Positions 5,997-10,173 of a DNA stretch of 10,173 bases are shown here, one piece after another; the first letter of the stretch is position 1; every line of letters starts with the position of its first letter. A program made the position numbers and the translations under genes. This DNA is from UBA1563 sp041667115. GTDB taxonomy: Bacteria; Bacteroidota; Ignavibacteria; Ignavibacteriales; Ignavibacteriaceae. The notes under the pieces are model-generated. The model was not told the origin of the DNA. It saw only the letters and a program-made list of their open reading frames with translations, and did no database searches. Where the stretch lies: the NCBI GenBank assembly GCA_041667115.1, contig JBAYFO010000085.1, forward strand, positions 1 through 10,173, in the 5' to 3' direction.

Positions 5997-6276
5997 ATCT
6001 AACGGCGTGTTATGTTAAAATCCAACACTGCCGGATTAATTATTTATAGATTTCCATTCTCGTTTTCCGTTTGTAAAACAAGTTATTACTTATTAAAAAT
6101 CTCTACACCCAAAATGACGAAATTACTATCCTCTAAAATCGGGATATCCTGTTATTCGCTGTCTAATTCATCCACCTCTGGTGGAGCAGCATGTTCGTCT
6201 TCATATTAATGGACCGGGCCGCAAACTTGCTCTACGCAATTAAGTAAGGTTATTTACTTTTTGCACGCCGTTAGAC
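5997..6276 (-). repeat. attC-like repeat, copy F, with 12-bp perfect terminal inverted repeats
   Basis: 280 bp bounded by ATCTAAC (5997-6003) and GTTAGAC (6270-6276). Both fit the RYYYAAC/GTTRRRY core, and the outer 12 bp are exact reverse complements (TCTAACGGCGTG at 5998-6009, CACGCCGTTAGA at 6264-6275). The internal hairpin of other copies has been deleted (GTTAT joined directly to GTTAAAATCC). The blocks AACACTGCCGGATTAATTA and ACCCAAAATGACGAAATTACTATCC through ATCGGGATATCC remain (to about 6150). The part from 6153 to 6263 is unlike the other copies. The right end touches the IS110 insertion. Confidence 0.65.
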
Positions 6277-6282
6277 GCGGTC
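6273..6282 (+). repeat. Left copy of direct repeat flanking the IS110 element
   Basis: AGACGCGGTC, identical to 7622-7631 at the other end of the element. IS110-family elements recombine at a short core shared by target and element ends and leave such repeats rather than classical staggered duplications. It overlaps the last bases of copy F. Confidence 0.55.
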
Positions 6283-6321
6283 ACCGGTCGCTTTTTGTTT
6301 GGGGTTTTCAATTTCCTTTAT

Positions 6322-7389
6322 TTATGCCGCCAAGTTTACTCTATACGCTTCTTCTTTTATTATTATCGCGTAGAGCTTGGACATTAATTTTCTCGCGACA
6401 GCTACAATCGCTTTTTGTTTACTGCCGCTCTTTTTATAAACTCTTTCAAACTTATCCAGTAAGGCTCCGTCTTTCCTTACACTCTTCCAGGCTAACTGAA
6501 TAATGATTGACCGTAATTGCCTGTTCCCGCACATTCCGCTTCTGCCTCTACTTATCTTATCTCCACTGCTTCTCTCTGACGGGGTTAGTCCTAAATGATG
6601 ATTCAGTTTCTCACTACTTTCAAACCGGTCTTTTCTATCAAACAAATAAACACTCATTCTTACGGAACTGATAATTCCTATTCCGTTAATCTTTTCTATC
6701 CGGGTTATTCGAGGCCCAAGAATTTCATCTTCCTTTATTCTCTCGATGATCTCTTCGCTATCCTTTATTTGACTGACAACATATTCATATTCTTTCAACA
6801 GGTTCCCAAACTTCAGATCAAACAGCTTATCCTCAAACGTTAACAGCTTCAGTTTCTCTACTAATCCTTTATTCCATTTCTCCCATTTCAAAGGATGATT
6901 CTTTTGCTCAAGGAATGCTTTTACTTGTCGAAGTATCTGTCCCTTTCGCATCTTCTGTTTGTCATAGATTCTGAAAATGTATTTGTACTCCCGTATCTTT
7001 TTTGCTGGAACGATTACTTCTCTTAACAATCCGCGTGAAAGTTGGAAGGCAAGTTTTCTCGAATCTATTTTGTCTGTCTTTATAGTATTACCGTCTTTAT
7101 AAATTCTGTTGGTTGGTGTTACTAGTATTGAATATCCTTTTTCAGAAAAGTAATCGTATATCCAGAACCCGCTAAAGCAACACTCATAGACTATTTTGTA
7201 TTTTGCTCCGGGATAAGTTGAGAGAAGGAACTTCTCCAGCATTTCTGCTATTGGCTGCATACTGAATGTTTTCAATTCGAGGTCATAGCTTCTAACAGTT
7301 ACAACCCACTTCGCTTTATGAACATCCATACCCACGAACAATTCTTTGTTTTCAAAGAACGACTTTTCGAGATTCGTTTGAGTCTCCAT
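6322..7389 (-). CDS. IS110-family transposase (DEDD RuvC-like recombinase)
   Basis: 355 aa, complete. The N-terminal DEDD domain shows GMDVHK (D22), YECCFSGF (E69) and IKTDKIDSRKLA (D106, D109), the four acidic residues of the RuvC-like fold. A helical linker (about 130-240) leads to the C-terminal Transposase_20 domain, with INGIGIISSVRMSVYLFDRKDRFESSEKLNHHLGLTPSERSSGD and CGNRQLR. The ERSSG segment is where family members carry their nucleophilic serine. A strong AAGGAG (7398-7403) precedes the ATG. No frameshift or stop, and key residues are present, so it could be active. In characterised members the protein acts with an element-encoded bridge RNA. Confidence 0.93.
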   Translation of the reverse strand: METQTNLEKSFFENKELFVGMDVHKAKWVVTVRSYDLELKTFSMQPIAEMLEKFLLSTYPGAKYKIVYECCFSGFWIYDYFSEKGYSILVTPTNRIYKDGNTIKTDKIDSRKLAFQLSRGLLREVIVPAKKIREYKYIFRIYDKQKMRKGQILRQVKAFLEQKNHPLKWEKWNKGLVEKLKLLTFEDKLFDLKFGNLLKEYEYVVSQIKDSEEIIERIKEDEILGPRITRIEKINGIGIISSVRMSVYLFDRKDRFESSEKLNHHLGLTPSERSSGDKISRGRSGMCGNRQLRSIIIQLAWKSVRKDGALLDKFERVYKKSGSKQKAIVAVARKLMSKLYAIIIKEEAYRVNLAA

Positions 7390-7403
7390 TTTTCTATCTC
7401 CTT

Positions 7404-7621
7404 TATTGGTTTTCTAATACTTCCATTTTGGAGATCTAAAAATAATTATTCCCTTTATTTTAAACATACGTACTTGCAACTAAAGCGCCGCCCATAATTA
7501 CAATGACGCTTTTGGCAACTACCTATTTTGTTTAAAAATCAACTTCGTTTTACAAATCAACTGTGAACAACAACTAACTCTGAAAACCAAACCCAATAAT
7601 CTCATCAAAAGACCAAGTCGA
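7404..7621 (-). ncRNA. Candidate bridge RNA region of the IS110 element
   Basis: Noncoding 5' part of the element, where IS110-group elements transcribe the bidirectional guide (bridge) RNA. On + coordinates, GCAACTAAAGCGCCGC (7476-7491) is the inverted counterpart of GCGGTCGCTTTGAGTTGC in the right flank (7626-7643), differing only by two single-base gaps. The RNA would therefore contain a stretch complementary to one strand of the insertion site, as expected of a target-binding loop. A nearby CAAAAGCGTC on the minus strand resembles the other target strand and could pair with CGCTTT to close the loop. RNA ends and structure are not determined. Confidence 0.42.
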
Positions 7622-7652
7622 AGACGCGGTCGCTTTGAGTTGCGGGTTAGGT
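7622..7652 (-). repeat. Right direct repeat of IS110 and leftover attC-like end
   Basis: AGACGCGGTC (7622-7631) repeats the left flank. It is followed by GCTTTGAGTTGCGGGTTAGGT, whose last seven bases (7646-7652) are the same GTTAGGT core that ends copies B, C and E. The protease stop follows 2 bp later. The TTGCGGGTTAGG context resembles the right ends of copies B and E, so this is the far end of the cassette site split by the IS. Confidence 0.55.
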
Positions 7653-7654
7653 TG

Positions 7655-8563
7655 TTACTTTCTGGTTTTCAGTAAATCTTTAATAGTTTTTTCAAAATCC
7701 AATAACATTCTAGATTTTATTACATAACCTAAATTCATAGGTATTCTTGACACCGTGACTGTATCTTTTTTAGTAGGAATATCAACAACTTTAATTTCTC
7801 CTACCGAAGTAAATTGTGGTCCAGCATAGAGAATACCAAGTAATATAAATCTATCTGAAAAAACTGTTGCCCCATTTTTGTCAACATAATTTGATTCATT
7901 AATAATGTATACTGGCGAACCGCTTGAGCCAGGAAAACAAGCTGCGTCAATCATAAATTCTGGTTTACCATTATAATCGATAGCGGGATGGGTAGCGGTG
8001 ATTCCTTTTCTAAATATTGGATAGTTGTTTTCTTTATCCCACAAACCAATTGGGTATCCAACCATTAATATATCTTCTACAGAAGATAATTTTTGTAAAA
8101 TTTCACTAGAAGGAATATTACTTGGCAGAATATTTATTAGAAATGGTGTAACACCCTTTTCTTTTAATAAATCAAAAATTGGTTGAATTGGCATAAAAGC
8201 AAGGTCAACATCCTTGCTTGGATGAAGAATCCATTGTTGTTCAAAATTATCGATCTTAAAAGGGACATGCTCTTTCATAGAAGGGCGTCCATTTTTGTCA
8301 GCAACTGTAAATAAAAAAGTTCCACTTTTCGCACCTTTAATTACATGTTTATTAGTAACAATTCCTTGAACATTATTTCCTTCTTCTGCAACTGCAACAT
8401 AAAAGAAACCGGTTCCAGAACCGATACCTTCATCAGTCAATACTTCAATACGAATTGTAGAAAATGCTGCTTGCTCTGTAATTGAAAGTTTTGAAGAATT
8501 CATCTGTCCTCTCAAATTTGTTAAGAATAATATCAGGCATATCAAAAAATATTTATTTCTCAT
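7655..8563 (-). CDS. Secreted trypsin-like serine protease
   Basis: 302 aa from the chosen start. Residues 1-20 (MRNKYFLICLILFLTNLRGQ) are a signal peptide, so the enzyme is exported to periplasm or outside. The chymotrypsin/DegP-like triad is complete: H73 in VTNKHVIKG, D120 in SKDVDLAFM, S214 in FPGSSGSPVY. A GSGTGFF motif precedes the histidine. No PDZ domain follows, unlike DegP/HtrA. An in-frame start exists 120 bp upstream (8683), but I prefer 8563: it begins exactly at the signal peptide, and the upstream extension runs through a core 7-mer (ACCTAAC, 8575-8581) and a large hairpin that belong to the intercassette DNA. The stop lies 2 bp from a GTTAGGT core. Substrate unknown; such stand-alone proteases often accompany defence or stress cassettes. 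Confidence 0.82.
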   Translation of the reverse strand: MRNKYFLICLILFLTNLRGQMNSSKLSITEQAAFSTIRIEVLTDEGIGSGTGFFYVAVAEEGNNVQGIVTNKHVIKGAKSGTFLFTVADKNGRPSMKEHVPFKIDNFEQQWILHPSKDVDLAFMPIQPIFDLLKEKGVTPFLINILPSNIPSSEILQKLSSVEDILMVGYPIGLWDKENNYPIFRKGITATHPAIDYNGKPEFMIDAACFPGSSGSPVYIINESNYVDKNGATVFSDRFILLGILYAGPQFTSVGEIKVVDIPTKKDTVTVSRIPMNLGYVIKSRMLLDFEKTIKDLLKTRK

Positions 8564-8574
8564 ATTCACCAACA

Positions 8575-8673
8575 ACCTAACTTTTAAGTATTTTATCTGT
8601 AAATGAGCAAAAAAAGAAAACGAAGAGCGTTGTAAAATCCAGATGCTCATTTGCAGATAAAATTGTGTTGTGC
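8575..8673 (-). repeat. attC-like site, copy G: long imperfect hairpin of classical size
   Basis: 99 bp upstream of the protease start. The core is ACCTAAC (8575-8581). A 20-bp arm, ATTTTATCTGTAAATGAGCA (8590-8609), pairs with 8644-8663 at 19 of 20 positions across a 34-nt loop. At the far side GTTGTGC (8667-8673) is one base off GTTRRRY. Size and shape fit classical integron attC sites (about 57-141 bp) better than copies A-F, and its primary sequence is unrelated to theirs. In the transcript the hairpin would lie in the 5' leader. Confidence 0.58.
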
Positions 8674-8775
8674 GAAACCACACCGTGTAACCTATGGGTA
8701 TTTGATGAGGTTTGCCTCGCTTTGTCTGCTAGCATTGCAGCACTAATTTTCATTTAATTAATTTATTTTCCCGCA

Positions 8776-8808
8776 GCCTAACACTCCCGGTATTTAGGAA
8801 TGTTAGAC
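8776..8808. repeat. 33-bp palindrome with attC-type core ends
   Basis: GCCTAAC (8776-8782) and GTTAGAC (8802-8808) both match the core consensus and enclose a short loop. CTAACACTCC pairs with GGAATGTTAG with one mismatch. It is far shorter than known attC sites; it may be the eroded outer boundary of the array or a terminator-like hairpin. The intervening 8674-8775 shows no gene. Confidence 0.45.
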
Positions 8809-8870
8809 CGCAGAAATTTTTCCGTTTAGTTTCTTCAAGGATGCTAAATAACCCTCATCCCTTGCAGTAA

Positions 8871-8990
8871 TTGGTCATTAGTCAATCATCAGCGGTCATT
8901 GGTAAGTAGCTGCTGACTGCCTGTTGCTGACTGCTGACTGCTGACTGCCCACTGCTCACTGCCTACTGCTGACTGCCGACTGACTTCCGC
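8871..8990. repeat. Degenerate short tandem repeats (GGTCATT and CTGACTGC types)
   Basis: First come loose repeats of GGTCATTAGTCA/GGTCATTGG (8871-8904). Then comes a tract of 7-8-bp units, mostly TGACTGC with variants such as CCACTGC and CTCACTGC (about 8928-8983). Low-complexity intergenic repeat next to the end of the 227-aa gene. No coding potential; 8809-8870 also shows no gene. Confidence 0.7.
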
Positions 8991-8996
8991 TTTCCA

Positions 8997-9680
8997 CTAA
9001 CTTGCCGGCGGAGGCGGCTCTTCACCCTTTCCCCCTTTTGGCTTGGGCCAGGGGGACTTAAATAACTTTTTCACCGCAGGGTTTTTCTTATACGCAAGAT
9101 TCCCCGCTTCGTTTATTTTGTTCACCTTGTAATAAACTACATACTCCGCCGCATGACGCTCTGCCGTGTAGTTAGTATCTTCCTTCTTTTTAGCTTCCTG
9201 CAAAGCATCCCGTTCATTCAAATTTTTTAAACACAACGCTCCCTCGGCAATAAAATTTTCCTGCATATTGGTCAAGTCGGCTTTGTATTTAGTTAGAAGG
9301 TTGATAACGTTTGGAAGCAGATCGATCATCTCCGCTTCGTTTTTGGAATATTGAGAGATTTTTTCGGGGAACTCTTTATACTGCGGATCCTTTTCGGTGA
9401 ACTTTCCCCTGTAAATAAACTGAGCGGCTTGCAGCCATTCGTAACTCAACTCCAGCTGCACATTTTTTTCTTTAGTCGATCCTTTCGTTTCATTTGATAA
9501 AGCTTGATCATTCTTAAATGATTTTGCTTTTTCAATATCGGCTAAAAAAGTTGTTAAGTAAGTTTCGCTAATACCGAATTTTAGTAATTCCGGTTTGTTT
9601 TGCGCTACCATGTAAGTAGCTTCTGCTGTCTGAAGGATTATCTCCCTCGGAACATTAACGGACGGATTCTTATCAACCAT
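8997..9680 (-). CDS. Hypothetical helical protein, 227 aa
   Basis: I do not recognise a family. The protein is soluble, charged and almost wholly helical, without signal peptide, membrane helix or conserved catalytic motif. It begins MVDKNPSVNVPREIILQTAEATYMVAQNKPELL, has a Lys/Glu-rich middle with a linker (about 60-75, DQALSNETKGSTKEK), and several amphipathic helices. It ends in a disordered basic then acidic and proline tail (WPKPKGGKGEEPPPPAS). GAGGAAAATTT before the ATG gives a good ribosome site. It stands alone between two repeat fields and lacks cassette boundary signals, so I take it as host chromosome outside the array. Base composition is more GC-rich at the 3' end than in the cassette genes. 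Confidence 0.7.
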   Translation of the reverse strand: MVDKNPSVNVPREIILQTAEATYMVAQNKPELLKFGISETYLTTFLADIEKAKSFKNDQALSNETKGSTKEKNVQLELSYEWLQAAQFIYRGKFTEKDPQYKEFPEKISQYSKNEAEMIDLLPNVINLLTKYKADLTNMQENFIAEGALCLKNLNERDALQEAKKKEDTNYTAERHAAEYVVYYKVNKINEAGNLAYKKNPAVKKLFKSPWPKPKGGKGEEPPPPAS

Positions 9681-9881
9681 AAATTTTCCTCAAAAAGTTA
9701 TGAAATAAGTTAGTGTACCAACACCTAAACCCGAACACCCCATCTATTCAAAACAATAATAGCAAAATAAAAGATGGTGGAAAATTAAAGAGGAAATTAT
9801 TCTGTTTTTTTCAAGCGGGATAAAACCCCTAAAAGATTCACCCCAAACTTATAAAAATAATATTATAAAGTCCAACAAATT
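9681..9881. other. Intergenic region with no recognised feature
   Basis: AT-rich leader side of the 227-aa gene. A GAGG ribosome site lies next to the start, but I see no convincing -35/-10 pair, terminator or small gene. It leads into the tandem repeat field at 9882. Confidence 0.5.
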
Positions 9882-10173
9882 CTTTGTGTTCCTTCTGTTT
9901 TTACTTTGTGAACCTTGTGGTAAAAAAAATTTAACCACAACGGACACTAAGTTTTTCACAAAGGTCACAAGAATTTTTCCTTCACATTACTTGTGCCTTT
10001 ACTTTGTGAACCTTGTGGTTAAAAAAAACATTTAACCACAACGGACACTAAGTTTTTTCACAAAGGTCACAAGAATTTTTCCTTCGCATTACTTGTGCCT
10101 TTCCTTTGTGAACCTTGTGGTAAAAAAAACATTTAACCACAACGGACACTAAGCTTTTTCACAAAGGTCACAA
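9882..10173. repeat. Tandem array of a ~100-bp palindromic repeat, cut by the window end
   Basis: CTTTGTGAACCTTGTGG starts at 9904, 10002 and 10104, giving spacings of 98 and 102 bp. Each unit continues with an A-run, then TTTAACCACAACGGACACTAAG, TTTTTCACAAAGGTCACAA and GAATTTTTCCTTC..ATTACTTGTGCC. Within a unit GTGGT(T)AAA and TTTAACCAC form a hairpin, and CACAAAGGTCACAAG is nearly the reverse complement of CTTGTGAACCTTTGTG-type sequence. A partial, more diverged unit precedes (9882-9903). Differences between units are few (C/T, A/G changes and run lengths), which implies recent duplication. Not CRISPR: units have no unique spacers. Confidence 0.82.

Larger units (their letters stand above)
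6283..7631 (-). mobile_element. IS110-family insertion sequence (IS110 group layout)
   Basis: About 1.35 kb, given here with one copy of the 10-bp flanking repeat; the exact ends are uncertain by several bases. The transposase is on the minus strand. Only about 40 bp lie after its stop, whereas about 240 noncoding bp lie before its start. This is the IS110-group arrangement with the bridge RNA at the 5' side, not the IS1111 one. A sub-terminal inverted similarity is visible: GTTTGGGGTTTTCA (6297-6310) against TGAAAACCAAAC (7581-7592). The element separates copy F from GTTAGGT (7646-7652) next to the protease stop. Joining the flanks gives an uninterrupted attC-like end, so it landed in a cassette boundary. 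Confidence 0.72.

Noticed and set aside
2123..6276. CRISPR array
   Set aside because: The repeats are 60-280 bp, diverged, and separated by genes rather than by uniform short spacers; no cas genes are present.
8564..8683. 40-residue N-terminal extension of the protease
   Set aside because: It translates through an attC-like core and hairpin, has no domain features, and would place the clear signal peptide internally.
9882..10173. CRISPR-like or protein-coding tandem repeat at the right edge
   Set aside because: Units follow each other without unique spacers, unit lengths of 98 and 102 bp break any reading frame, and A-runs vary in length.
1..10173. Integron integrase, retron or phage genes
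   Set aside because: No tyrosine-recombinase, reverse-transcriptase or phage structural protein is visible in either strand, so I do not claim a complete integron.

Overview
The window is AT-rich, with small genes separated by repeat-filled gaps, A-rich or AGGAG-type ribosome sites, and intergenic repeat families (GACTGC-type heptamers; a 100-bp CACAAAGGTCACAA-type palindromic repeat). This looks like a member of the FCB group, possibly Ignavibacteria or a relative. That placement is an inference from style and protein flavour, not a measured taxonomy.

Layout. (1) 1-1386: the 3' part of a sodium:solute symporter gene on the + strand, closed by a strong hairpin. (2) 1431-8808: a block of small genes, all on the minus strand. 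Read in gene order (right to left) they are a secreted trypsin-like protease, an IS110-family insertion, a zinc-ribbon/DUF4145 gene with a 70-aa partner, a 62-aa Cys-rich protein, a membrane methyltransferase-like protein, a beta-rich protein, a DUF1801/YdeI-like protein and a PIN toxin-antitoxin pair. Copies of one repeat family lie between almost all of them. The repeats begin right after a gene's stop codon with an RYYYAAC-type 7-mer and end with a GTTRRRY-type 7-mer just before the next start codon. This is the layout of integron gene cassettes with attC sites, without an integrase in view (a CALIN-like array). Most of the repeats are longer (about 190-280 bp) than classical attC sites. 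(3) 8809-10173: heptamer repeats, a 227-aa helical protein of unknown function, and about three tandem copies of a ~100-bp palindromic repeat running off the window edge.

The most interesting points are the cassette-like array itself, the covarying hairpin inside its repeats, and the IS110 element. The IS110 element sits exactly at an attC-like boundary. Its 5' noncoding region, where IS110-group elements encode their bridge RNA, holds a 16-nt segment that matches the flanking target with only two single-base gaps. The genes do not form a pathway. They look like unrelated accessory cassettes (defence or stress, membrane modification, proteolysis, toxin-antitoxin) collected in one place.
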